NCBI RefSeq assembly: GCF_004912275.1
Contig: NZ_STGY01000073.1
Coordinates: 62,001 to 126,000 of the forward strand
Length of the DNA: 64,000 nucleotides
Source of the DNA: Glycomyces buryatensis
GTDB lineage: Bacteria > Actinomycetota > Actinomycetes > Mycobacteriales > Micromonosporaceae
Direction of reading: 5' to 3'
In this document: in pieces, positions 10,835 to 18,625 of the stretch
Layout: every line of letters starts with the position of its first letter
Numbering within the stretch: position 1 is the stretch's first letter
The notes under the pieces: generated by a model
Told to the model about the DNA's origin: nothing
The model's input: the letters and a program-made list of their open reading frames with translations, nothing else
The model's database searches: none
Made by a program: the position numbers and the translations under genes

Positions 10835-12658
10835 ATGCGTATCCCCCGATTGCGATCCGTTCGAATGACGCGCAAGACGCTCCTCGCCTCCGGCGCGGTG
10901 GGGGCGGTGGGCCTGGCCGGGGCCGCGGTCGCCTACGCCGAGTCCGGCGGCGTGCCCCTTGACGAGGCGGGGCACGATGATGCGGTGGAGCGACGCAGGG
11001 CATACGTGAAGGACCGGCTGGCGGCGATGTCCCTGGAGGACAAGGTGGGCCAGTTGTTCATGGTCTACGCCCACGGCACCAGCGCGGATACCGATGATCC
11101 CGATGACGTCGCCGCGAACCGGGACCACCTGGGCGCCGACAATGCGGCCGCGTTCATCACCGAATGCCGTCCGGGCGGGATCATCTACTTCAACTGGGCG
11201 AACAATGTGGAAGACCCCGAGCAGATAGCCCGGCTCTCCAATGGCCTCCAGGAGGCGGCGACCGCCGACGAGGGGGTGCCGCTGTTCGTCGCGGTGGACC
11301 AGGAGTACGGCACGGTGGCGCGCATCGCCGAGCCGGTCACGCAGTTCCCCGGCGCGATGCCGCTGGGCGCCACGGGGGACGCCGGGGCCGCACAGGACGC
11401 GGCGCAGCTCGCGGGGGACGAACTGGGAGCCCTGGGCCTGAACCTGAACTTCGCGCCCGATGCGGACGTCAATGTCAACCCGGCCAATCCGGTGATCGGG
11501 GTGCGGTCGTTCTCCTCGGATCCGGACACGGTCGCCGAGATGACGTCGGCGCAGATCATGGGCTACCAGACGACGAATCTGGCGGCCTGCGCCAAGCACT
11601 TCCCCGGCCACGGGGACACCGACGTGGACAGCCACGTGGGGCTGCCGGTCATCACCCACACCTACGAGGAGTGGGAGGAGATCGACGCGCCGCCGTTCAA
11701 GGCCGCCATCGCGGTCGACGCCGACATGATCATGTCGGCGCACCTCCAGTTCCCGGCTCTGGACGAGTCGCTGCTGCCGGCCACCCTGTCGGAGCCGATC
11801 CTCACCGGGCTGCTGCGCGACCGGCTCGGGTACGAGGGTGTGATCGTGACCGACTCGCTGGAGATGGAGGGCGTGCGGACCGAGTACGGCGACGAGGACG
11901 TCCCGGTGATGGCGCTCCAGGCCGGGGCGGACCTGCTGCTGATGCCGCCGGACTTCCGGCTGGCGCGCGACGCGGTGCTGGCGGCGGTCGAGGCGGGGGA
12001 GTTGACGGAGCAGCGCATCGACGCCTCAGTGCGGCGGCTGCTGTCGCTCAAGTGGGCCCGCGGGCTGACCGGCGACCCGTTCGTCGACCCCGACAAGGCG
12101 CTGGAGTCGGTCGGGACGGAGGCGGGCCTGGCGGCCGCCGCCGATATCGCCGACCGCTCGGTCACGTTGCTGCGCAACGACGGCACGCTGCCGGCGACGG
12201 CCGCGAGCGTGCTGGTGACCGGTTGGGGCGAGAACACGACGGCGCGGCTCGTGGACGCGTTCGCCTCGCTCGGGGTGGACGCACAGACGCTGGTGACCGG
12301 CGATGCGCCGGACCAGGCCGCGATCGACGCCGCAGTGGCGGCGGCCGAGGACAGGGACCTGGTGGTGGCGGTGACGTACAAGGTCGCGGCCTCCTCGAGC
12401 CAGATCGATCTGATCGCGGCGCTGCGGGAGGCGGGCGCGCCGCTGGTGTCGGCCGCGGTGGGGACCCCGTACGACGCCGCGCACCTGCCCGAGGACGCGC
12501 CGGCCCTGGCGACGTACTCGTACACCGCCGCTTCCCTGGCGTCCCTGGCGAAGGTGATCATGGGGCAGGGGCCGGAGGGGAAGCTCCCGGTCGACGTCCC
12601 GACTGCCGCAGGCCCCGACACGATCCTGTTCGAACGCGGTCACGGCCTGTCGTACTAG
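10835..12658 (+). CDS. Exported glycoside hydrolase family 3, NagZ-like beta-N-acetylhexosaminidase
   Basis: GH3 enzymes of this type remove terminal GlcNAc from muropeptides or chitooligosaccharides. The catalytic domain carries KHFPGHGDT near residue 254, which is diagnostic of the NagZ branch and supplies the His-Asp acid/base dyad, and the nucleophile in VTDSLEM near residue 340. A C-terminal GH3 domain follows (607 residues in all). The N-terminus has a basic stretch, then a hydrophobic Ala/Gly-rich segment ending AYAES, so export is likely. I prefer ATG 10835; an in-frame GTG at 10769 lies within the terminator region. Neighbours are further wall-degrading enzymes. True substrate (wall or chitin) is inferred. 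Confidence 0.9.
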   Translation: MRIPRLRSVRMTRKTLLASGAVGAVGLAGAAVAYAESGGVPLDEAGHDDAVERRRAYVKDRLAAMSLEDKVGQLFMVYAHGTSADTDDPDDVAANRDHLGADNAAAFITECRPGGIIYFNWANNVEDPEQIARLSNGLQEAATADEGVPLFVAVDQEYGTVARIAEPVTQFPGAMPLGATGDAGAAQDAAQLAGDELGALGLNLNFAPDADVNVNPANPVIGVRSFSSDPDTVAEMTSAQIMGYQTTNLAACAKHFPGHGDTDVDSHVGLPVITHTYEEWEEIDAPPFKAAIAVDADMIMSAHLQFPALDESLLPATLSEPILTGLLRDRLGYEGVIVTDSLEMEGVRTEYGDEDVPVMALQAGADLLLMPPDFRLARDAVLAAVEAGELTEQRIDASVRRLLSLKWARGLTGDPFVDPDKALESVGTEAGLAAAADIADRSVTLLRNDGTLPATAASVLVTGWGENTTARLVDAFASLGVDAQTLVTGDAPDQAAIDAAVAAAEDRDLVVAVTYKVAASSSQIDLIAALREAGAPLVSAAVGTPYDAAHLPEDAPALATYSYTAASLASLAKVIMGQGPEGKLPVDVPTAAGPDTILFERGHGLSY

Positions 12659-12710
12659 GCCCATACCGCTGGTCTTTACCCGCAGATTTCGGAAAGTTAT
12701 TTTCACACGG

Positions 12711-12740
12711 TTGACTTTGGATGGAACTTTTCACCATACT
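12711..12740 (+). promoter_or_regulatory. Candidate promoter of the GH25 gene
   Basis: TTGACT, an 18-bp spacer and CATACT lie in the AT-richer gap between the GH3 and GH25 genes. Transcription would start near 12747, about 60 bases before the GTG start at 12809. Confidence 0.45.
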
Positions 12741-12808
12741 GAGTCTCAAGTGCCATACCGGGCGCTTACCCCCGAAAGCCAGATCTCCTGACGAACTGGG
12801 AGTCTCGT

Positions 12809-13585
12809 GTGAACGAATCGTCAAAGGGTGCAAGCCGACCACGCCGCCGCAGAATCCGCGCCGCGATCGTCCTGCTCGCCTCCATCATCCTCACCACGAC
12901 CGGATTGACCTGGGCCAGCCCGGCCCAGGCGCAGACGCAGCCATCCGGCATCGACGTGTCCCACTACCAGGGTTCGATCAACTGGGCCTCGGTCAAGGCC
13001 GCGGGCATCGACTTCGCCTACATCAAGGCCACCGAGGGCACCACCTACAAGGACCCCCGTTTCAACACCAACTACCCCGCGGCGCACGGCGCCGGCGTCA
13101 TCCGCGGCGCGTACCACTTCGCCCGCCCCGGCTCCTCCAGCGGTGCGGCGCAGGCGAACTACTTCGTCGCCAATGGCGGCGCGTGGTCGGCCGACAACCT
13201 CACCCTGCCCGGCGCGCTCGACCTGGAGGCCCCGCCCTCCGGCGCGGCCTGCTACGGGCTGAGCACCTCGGCGATGCGCTCGTGGATCACCGACTTCTAC
13301 AACACGTACAAGGCGGCCACCGGACGCGACGTCGTCATCTACACCACCGCTTCGTGGTGGAACTCCTGCACGGGTTCGTGGACGGGCATGGCCTCGAAGA
13401 GCCCGCTGTGGGTGGCCCACTGGGGCGCGTCCTCGCCGACGCGACCGGCGGGGTGGAGCTCCACGACGTGGACGTTCTGGCAGTACACGTCGAGCGGTTC
13501 GGTCTCGGGCATCTCCGGGAACGTCGACCGCAATAACTTCAACGGCTCGCAGGCCCGCCTGCTGGCCCTGGCCAACAACACCTAG
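12809..13585 (+). CDS. Secreted GH25 lysozyme (N-acetylmuramidase)
   Basis: GH25 enzymes cut the MurNAc-beta-1,4-GlcNAc bond of peptidoglycan. The 258-residue protein has a basic N-terminus (RPRRRRIR), one hydrophobic segment and an ASPAQA-type cleavage site near residue 42. The catalytic domain begins GIDVSHYQG (Asp49) and includes YIKATEG, GAYHFARP and the catalytic ALDLE motif (Asp138, Glu140). No wall-binding repeats are present. The start is GTG with GGGAG upstream. It belongs to the cluster of exported wall hydrolases around it. Confidence 0.93.
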   Translation: MNESSKGASRPRRRRIRAAIVLLASIILTTTGLTWASPAQAQTQPSGIDVSHYQGSINWASVKAAGIDFAYIKATEGTTYKDPRFNTNYPAAHGAGVIRGAYHFARPGSSSGAAQANYFVANGGAWSADNLTLPGALDLEAPPSGAACYGLSTSAMRSWITDFYNTYKAATGRDVVIYTTASWWNSCTGSWTGMASKSPLWVAHWGASSPTRPAGWSSTTWTFWQYTSSGSVSGISGNVDRNNFNGSQARLLALANNT

Positions 13586-13630
13586 CGACGGGGGCGGGGC
13601 CCGACCGGGACCCGCCCGCGGCGTGATGCG

Positions 13631-13666
13631 ACGGCCCGCGGCCTCGAACCAGAGGCCGCGGGCCGT
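13631..13666 (+). terminator. Strong hairpin between GH25 and amidase genes
   Basis: A perfect 15-bp stem (ACGGCCCGCGGCCTC with a 6-nt loop) lies 45 bases after the GH25 stop and 22 bases before the amidase ATG. It has no T tract. It probably ends the GH25 mRNA or insulates the two genes. Confidence 0.6.
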
Positions 13667-13688
13667 CCCGATTCAGCGGAGGCAGGCA

Positions 13689-14357
13689 ATGAACGACTCG
13701 CAACTCATCCGGCGCAGGCTCCTGCTCGGGGCCGGGGCGGTCGGACTGTTCGGTGTCACGGGCGCGGCCGGTTTCGCGGCGATGCCGAGCGCGAACGCCG
13801 AGGCGGCCGAGCCCGAGATCGATTCGACCGAGGATTGGGGCGCGCGAGCGCCGGGCGGCACCAACCCGGTGATCACGGGCAGCCCGAACAAGCTCATCGT
13901 GCACCACACGGTCTCGGCGAACACCGAGGACTTCTCGCGCGAACAGGCGCACCTTCACGCGCAGTGGGTGCAGGACCTGCACATGGACGGGAACGGTTGG
14001 CGCGACACGGGTTACAACTTCATCGTGAGCCGGGGCGGCTTCCTGACGGAGGGCACGACGGGGAGTCTCGAGGCGCTGCGCGACGGCGGCCATTTTATCC
14101 AGGGCATCCACACCTCGGGGCAGAACTCGCAGGCGCTGGGGATCTCGAACGAGGGCTCGTACCACGACGGCGCGGAGCCCACCGCGGAGCAGTGGGCGGC
14201 GCTGGTGTCGGTGTGCGCGTTCGCGGCGGACCAGTACGGGATTGAGTCGGAGGAGATCTACGGGCACGTGGACTTCAACTCGACGCTGTGCCCGGGGATC
14301 TTCCACGAGATGCTCCCGCAGCTGCGGGAGGAAGTAGAGGCCGCGAGGGGCGAGTAA
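13689..14357 (+). CDS. Tat-exported peptidoglycan-recognition-type N-acetylmuramoyl-L-alanine amidase
   Basis: Amidase_2/PGRP enzymes split the bond between MurNAc and the stem peptide. The N-terminus has a twin-arginine signal (IRRRLLLGAGAVGLFG) ending near residue 39. Zinc ligands fit the family: IVHHTVS (His72/73), GHVDF (about His193) and the STLCPG cysteine (about Cys201). I chose ATG 13689, which has GGAGGCAGGCA upstream; an in-frame start at 13623 would place non-signal residues before the Arg pair and lies inside the hairpin. The 222-residue protein is a bare catalytic domain. Its gene converges on the RpiR gene downstream. Confidence 0.88.
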   Translation: MNDSQLIRRRLLLGAGAVGLFGVTGAAGFAAMPSANAEAAEPEIDSTEDWGARAPGGTNPVITGSPNKLIVHHTVSANTEDFSREQAHLHAQWVQDLHMDGNGWRDTGYNFIVSRGGFLTEGTTGSLEALRDGGHFIQGIHTSGQNSQALGISNEGSYHDGAEPTAEQWAALVSVCAFAADQYGIESEEIYGHVDFNSTLCPGIFHEMLPQLREEVEAARGE

Positions 14358-14444
14358 GCGGGCGAAAGCGGTGTTTGCCAACAAATTGGACCCCTGGGGT
14401 CCCGCCTCTTCCAATGGTGCCCCCGGGTCCGACGGACTTGTGGT

Positions 14445-15326
14445 TCAGACTCGTTGGCGGTTCGATACCGCCGCGGCGGTGGCGGCGAGGGCCTTGGCCG
14501 TTCGTTGCCGTCGCCGGGCCGCTACCCCGACGAACAGGCAGTCCACCACCATCAGCTGCGCGATGCGGCTGACGGTCGCGCCCGAGCGGAAGGTCGTCTC
14601 CCTCGCTGCGGTGGTCAACACGTAGTCGGCCGCCCGCGCCAGCGGGGAGCGGGCGTGGTTGGTGATCGCGATCGTGGTCGCGTCCCGGTCGCGGGCGGCC
14701 TCCAGGAACTCGACCGTCTCCGTCGTCGCCCCCGAGTGCGAGATCGCCACGGCCACATCCTTATTGCCCGCCAGCGACGCCGCCACGAGCGCGGAGTGCA
14801 CGTCCGGCCAGTTGAACGCCGTGCAGCCGATGCGGTGCAGCTTCTTGGTCAGGTCGGCGCCGACGATTCCCGACGCCTCGACCCCGAACACGTCGATCCG
14901 CCCCGCCGCCGCGAGCGCGGCCACGGCCGCCTCGCAGGCCTCGGTGTCGAGTGCGTCGGCGGTGTCGGTGATCGCCCCGACATCGGCGTAGCTGATCGTC
15001 GCGATGATCCGCGACATGTCGGCGCCCGAGGGGATGTCGCCGCCCGCGATCTCCCGGTCGGGGCCCTCACCGGTGCCGATGACGGCCTGGGCCGCCCGCA
15101 TCCGCAGTTCCCGGTGCCCCGCCAGCCCGAGCGAGCGGCAGAACCGCACCACGGTCGCCTCGGAGGTCCCGGCCGCGTGGGCCAGTTCGGTGATGGTGCG
15201 CGTCGAGGCGGCCTCGGGCTCGCGGATGATCTCCTGGGCGACCTTCGTCTCAGCCTTGGACAATGAGGGCAGGACGGATTTGATGGACACCAGGAGGTTC
15301 GGCGGATCGGTACGGCTCGCTGACAT
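14445..15326 (-). CDS. RpiR/MurR-family regulator 1 (HTH plus SIS domain)
   Basis: RpiR proteins bind DNA through an N-terminal HTH and sense phosphosugars with a C-terminal SIS domain. The 293-residue protein has the HTH_6 region at about residues 15-75 (LSKAETKVAQEII, TSEATVVRFCRSLGLAGHRELR) and the SIS domain from about 130, including the SHSGATTETVEFLEAA sugar-phosphate loop. It is divergent from murQ across an 89-bp region, so control of murQ in response to MurNAc-6-P or GlcNAc-6-P is the likely role, as for MurR in E. coli. This ligand is inferred. Confidence 0.88.
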   Translation of the reverse strand: MSASRTDPPNLLVSIKSVLPSLSKAETKVAQEIIREPEAASTRTITELAHAAGTSEATVVRFCRSLGLAGHRELRMRAAQAVIGTGEGPDREIAGGDIPSGADMSRIIATISYADVGAITDTADALDTEACEAAVAALAAAGRIDVFGVEASGIVGADLTKKLHRIGCTAFNWPDVHSALVAASLAGNKDVAVAISHSGATTETVEFLEAARDRDATTIAITNHARSPLARAADYVLTTAARETTFRSGATVSRIAQLMVVDCLFVGVAARRRQRTAKALAATAAAVSNRQRV

Positions 15327-15380
15327 GCCGTCACGCTACACCCGCGCAAACGGTACGTTTCTTCAACTACTGTTACGCGG

Positions 15381-15415
15381 GTGAAATTTCTCTTCATTGA
15401 GCTAGGCTCGCCACT
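15381..15415 (+). promoter_or_regulatory. Candidate leaderless murQ promoter with RpiR operator
   Basis: A GTGAAA box at 15381, 16-bp spacer and TAGGCT at 15403-15408 place transcription start at or next to the murQ GTG (15416), and there is no Shine-Dalgarno sequence. This is the usual look of leaderless actinobacterial genes. The palindrome GAAATTTC (15383-15390) overlaps the -35 element, and an ACCCGCG/CGCGGGT pair (15340-15346, 15376-15382) brackets the region; both are operator candidates for the divergent RpiR protein. Confidence 0.45.
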
Positions 15416-16546
15416 GTGAGTGATATGACCGAGCGGCCGCCCGAGCGCGCCCGACTGGCAACGCTGTCAACCGAACGTGCCGATCCGCGCTATGCGGGGA
15501 TCGACCGATTGTCGACGCTGGAGTTGGCGCGCACCATGAACGATGCCGACGCGACGGTCGCCGAGTCCGTCGCGGCCGTGCTCCCCGAGGTGTCCGCGGC
15601 GATCGACGCCGTGGCCGAGCGCCTGGCCCGGGGCGGGCGCCTGAGATACGTCGGGGCCGGGACCGCCGGGCGGATGGCCGTCATGGACGCCGCCGAGTGT
15701 CCGCCGACGTTCTCGACCGACCCCGACCTCATCAAGGCCATCCTGGCCGGCGGCCGCGCCGCCGAGGGCGGAGCCGTGGAGGGCACCGAGGACGACGCCG
15801 CCGCCGGGGCGCGGGCCATCGTCGCCGCCGACATCGGCCCCGGCGACGCCGTGGTCGGCCTGGCCGCCAGCGGCCGCACCCCGTTCGTGGTGGCCGCCGT
15901 CCGCGAGGCCCGCCGCCGCGGGGCGCTGACCGTCGGACTGTCCTGCAATACCGGCTCGGCCCTGTCGGACGTCGCCGAGCACGCGATCGAGGTGAACGTC
16001 GGCCCCGAGGTGGTGGCCGGCTCGACCCGGCTCAAATCCGGCACGGCCCAGAAGTTCGTGCTCAATATGATCTCCACGATCACCATGGTCAAACTCGGAC
16101 GCGTCTACCGCAACTACATGGTCGACATGCGCGTCCTCAACTCCAAGCTGGCCGACCGCGCCGCCCGCATGATCTGCGAGATCACCGGCGCCGCATACGA
16201 AACCGCGGAGCGGTGCCTGGCCGAGGCGGACAACCGCATCAAGACCGCGGTGGTCATGATCGAACACGGTCTCGATGCGGCCGAGGCCGACCGGCGTCTG
16301 GAGAGCGTGGGAGGGAAGCTCTCCGGCGCCTTGGCCGGGCCTTCGGAGTCCTTAAGGATCAAGAGGATCAAGGGATTCGGGGACGAGCGGGTTAGAGGGA
16401 TTCGGAGGCCGGGGCCCCGCTATCGCCAGGCGAGTTGGCGGTGGAGCCGGGTCCTGGCCTCGGGGTCGGGCTGGAAGGCGCGGGCCGCGAGCCAGGCGGC
16501 GCCGACCGCCGGGTCCGTGGCCTTCGAGATCCCGGCCTTGGGGTAG
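15416..16546 (+). CDS. murQ: N-acetylmuramic acid-6-phosphate etherase, with an anomalous C-terminal extension
   Basis: MurQ removes the lactyl ether of MurNAc-6-P to give GlcNAc-6-P in the cytoplasm. Diagnostic blocks are LATLSTERADPRYAGIDRLST, YVGAGTAGRMAVMDAAECPPTF (containing the catalytic Glu of the family), GLAASGRTPFV and NTGSALS in the SIS fold. The recognisable enzyme ends near residue 305 (GGKLSGALAG). The frame then reads on for about 70 low-quality residues and overlaps the convergent kinase gene by 127 bases. A frameshift, stop loss or sequencing indel near 16330-16400 is possible. Start GTG 15416 fits a leaderless promoter; ATG 15425 is the alternative. Confidence 0.93.
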   Translation: MSDMTERPPERARLATLSTERADPRYAGIDRLSTLELARTMNDADATVAESVAAVLPEVSAAIDAVAERLARGGRLRYVGAGTAGRMAVMDAAECPPTFSTDPDLIKAILAGGRAAEGGAVEGTEDDAAAGARAIVAADIGPGDAVVGLAASGRTPFVVAAVREARRRGALTVGLSCNTGSALSDVAEHAIEVNVGPEVVAGSTRLKSGTAQKFVLNMISTITMVKLGRVYRNYMVDMRVLNSKLADRAARMICEITGAAYETAERCLAEADNRIKTAVVMIEHGLDAAEADRRLESVGGKLSGALAGPSESLRIKRIKGFGDERVRGIRRPGPRYRQASWRWSRVLASGSGWKARAASQAAPTAGSVAFEIPALG

Positions 16547-17373
16547 ACCAGGCGGAACCGCTCCTGGAGCAGGCTCGCCACCGGGGTGGGCCGGGTGAGG
16601 AGGCTCCCGGCCATGACGATGGGCTGGTCACGTTCGACCACGAACGCGACCGACTCGGCCAGGTTGCCGACCGCCCTGGCCACGATGGACTTCGCCACCG
16701 CGTCGCCCGCGTCGGCCGACTCGCACACCAGGGCCGCCAGGCGCGCCAAGCGGGCAGGCGGGTCGGCCATCGCCTTCGCCACCAAGGCGCCCGAGCGCTG
16801 GCTCTCCGGCGAGACGGCCGCGATGATGGCCTCGACGAGGCGCCCGCCCGGGCCATTGCCGTCGATATGGCGAAGGGTCGCGCGCACCGCCTCGCGGCCC
16901 ATCCAGAACCCCGAGCCCGCGTCGCCGAACAGCCAGCCGTAGCCGTCGGAGCGCCGGTACGGTTCCCGGCCGCGAATGCTGAACGCGACCGCCCCCGTCC
17001 CGGCGACCACCACGGTCCCGTCGGGGGCGGAGGAACCGGCGGCGAAGGCGACGACGGCGTCCGAGACGAGCTCTACATCGCAGTCGACCACGAAGCGCCG
17101 CTTGAGTTCGGCGGCGACGGTGCGCACCTCCTCGGTCATCGACAGCGCCCCGGCGCACCCGGCGCACACGGCCGCGATCGCCGACGGGTCGATCCCGCCG
17201 AGCGCCCGGCGCACCGCCAGCGCCATGTTGGACATTGCGATGTCCCGGTCGCCCCCAACGGGATTGGCGGGCCCGGACGCGCCTGTGCCGAGCACCGCGC
17301 CGGTCTCGTCAATGAGCACCGCGCGAGTGCTGGTGCCGCCGGCGTCGAGGCCGACGGCGAGTTTCGGTTCCAT
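16420..17373 (-). CDS. BadF/BadG-type N-acetylglucosamine/MurNAc kinase
   Basis: ASKHA-fold kinases of this group phosphorylate GlcNAc or MurNAc at C6. The 317-residue protein has the phosphate-1 loop GLDAGGTSTRAVL (residues 8-20), the CAGCAGAL segment, the adenosine region VVVAGTGAVAFSIRG and the DGYGWLFGDAGSGFWMGREA block that is highly conserved in BcrAD/BadFG sugar kinases. It lies between murQ and the second RpiR gene and would generate the substrate of MurQ or of NagA. The 3' end overlaps the murQ tail on the other strand. MurNAc versus GlcNAc specificity cannot be read from the sequence. Confidence 0.85.
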   Translation of the reverse strand: MEPKLAVGLDAGGTSTRAVLIDETGAVLGTGASGPANPVGGDRDIAMSNMALAVRRALGGIDPSAIAAVCAGCAGALSMTEEVRTVAAELKRRFVVDCDVELVSDAVVAFAAGSSAPDGTVVVAGTGAVAFSIRGREPYRRSDGYGWLFGDAGSGFWMGREAVRATLRHIDGNGPGGRLVEAIIAAVSPESQRSGALVAKAMADPPARLARLAALVCESADAGDAVAKSIVARAVGNLAESVAFVVERDQPIVMAGSLLTRPTPVASLLQERFRLVYPKAGISKATDPAVGAAWLAARAFQPDPEARTRLHRQLAWR

Positions 17374-17413
17374 GAGGGTCTCCCGATAGCGGTGTGGGCG
17401 CGTAAAAATAATT

Positions 17414-17449
17414 CTCGTGATCTTGACACGAGTGTGGCCTAGATAATAG
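17414..17449. promoter_or_regulatory. Divergent promoter region with operator for RpiR regulator 2
   Basis: The AT-rich 112-bp gap between the kinase (minus) and RpiR 2 (plus) holds a consensus TTGACA (17423-17428) with TAATAG or AATAGT 15-16 bases on. A perfect inverted repeat CTCGTG-7 nt-CACGAG (17414-17432) covers that -35 box, and flanking AAAAATAATT and AATAGTTTTT arms form an outer imperfect repeat. The arrangement suggests autorepression and control of the kinase. Confidence 0.5.
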
Positions 17450-17485
17450 TTTTTCTTGTACCCATCCGTAATGAAGGGCCGTCAC

Positions 17486-18625
17486 GTGGACGATAACAGG
17501 ACCGACGCCGCCGCACCGACCCTCGCCGTGGCACCTCCCAGAACCGGTGTCCTGGAACGGATCCGCCGCCAGGGCGGCGAGCTCTCCGACGCCATGTCCA
17601 AGGTCGCCGAGCAGGTCCTGGCCGACCCCGAGGCCGCCGCCAACGCCACGATCATGGATCTCGCCGAACTCTCCGGCACGTCCCCCGGCACCATCACCCG
17701 CTTCTGCCGCCACCTCGGCTACGACGGCTACGCCGCCCTGCGCGTCGCCATCGCCACCGAGACCGGCCGGGCCTCCGCCAGCCGCGAAAGCGGCTGGGAC
17801 ATCAATATCGGCCAGGAGATCGCCCCCGACGACCCGCTCGACCGGGTCCTCAAGCAGCTCATCACCATCGACGCCACCATGCTGCGCGACACCGTCGACA
17901 CCCTCGACCTCGCCGCCGTCGAACGCGTCGCCGCCGCCGTGTCGGCGGCCCGCCGCGTCGACGTCTACGGCGTCGGATCCAGCGCCATCGTGGCCCGCGA
18001 ACTCCAGATGGGCTTCTACCGCACCGGCGTCGCGGCCTGGGTGTGGACCGAGGTCCACGACGCGCTGGCCAGCGCCGCGCTGCTGGAAGAGGGCGACGTG
18101 GCCATCGCGCACTCGCACTCGGGCACGACCGCCGAGACCATCGAGATGCTCAGCGAGGCGAGCAGCCAGAACGCCCTCACCGTCGCGGTGACCGCCTGCC
18201 CGGAGTCGCCGCTGGCCGAGATCGCCGACGTGTGCCTGGTTTCGGCGGCCAGGCGGACCAGCCACCGCGCGGACCTGCTCGCGTCGCGCCACTCCGAGCT
18301 GCTCGTGGTCGACCTGGTGCACATCGCGGTGGCCCAGCGGCGGTTCCCGAAGACCATGGAGGCCTTGGAGTCCCGCGCCCGAGCGGTGGTGGGGCACCGG
18401 CCCGACCACTCATCCAGTAGCCGGCAGACCGATCGTTTAGTCCGACACCGAAGTTGGCGCCACACCCAGGCGCAGCGCAGTCACCCTTCAAAGGAGCGAA
18501 CCCATGAGGAAGAACCCGCCCGATCCCATCACTCCAAACCCCCTGTTCACCAGACGACTGCTCCTCGGCTCCACCGCGGCCGGCCTGGCCGCGACCTCGC
18601 TCGGCGCCTGCGCCACCAGCGGTGA
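17486..18625 (+). CDS. RpiR-family regulator 2 (HTH plus SIS domain), with C-terminal overrun
   Basis: The HTH region (MSKVAEQVLADPEAA, TSPGTITRFCRHLGYDGYAALR) and the SIS domain (VYGVGSSAIVARELQ; HSHSGTTAETIEML) identify an RpiR protein. The start GTG 17486 has GAAGGG 7 bases upstream; in-frame TTG 17456 and ATG 17471 are weaker. A normal RpiR would end near residue 300 (about position 18400); this frame continues about 70 Arg/His-rich residues and overlaps the following binding-protein gene by 122 bases. It lies directly upstream of the NgcEFG-like importer and likely controls it. Confidence 0.85.
   Translation: MDDNRTDAAAPTLAVAPPRTGVLERIRRQGGELSDAMSKVAEQVLADPEAAANATIMDLAELSGTSPGTITRFCRHLGYDGYAALRVAIATETGRASASRESGWDINIGQEIAPDDPLDRVLKQLITIDATMLRDTVDTLDLAAVERVAAAVSAARRVDVYGVGSSAIVARELQMGFYRTGVAAWVWTEVHDALASAALLEEGDVAIAHSHSGTTAETIEMLSEASSQNALTVAVTACPESPLAEIADVCLVSAARRTSHRADLLASRHSELLVVDLVHIAVAQRRFPKTMEALESRARAVVGHRPDHSSSSRQTDRLVRHRSWRHTQAQRSHPSKERTHEEEPARSHHSKPPVHQTTAPRLHRGRPGRDLARRLRHQR

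Noticed and set aside
11164-12714. 516-codon same-strand frame over the GH3 gene
   Set aside because: Off-frame shadow, very rich in Gly and Arg; the GH3 frame has clear catalytic motifs.
14388-14402. Perfect 15-base palindrome GGACCCCTGGGGTCC between the convergent amidase and RpiR genes
   Set aside because: It lies downstream of both genes, has no loop for a terminator hairpin and no T tract; probably chance in GC-rich DNA.
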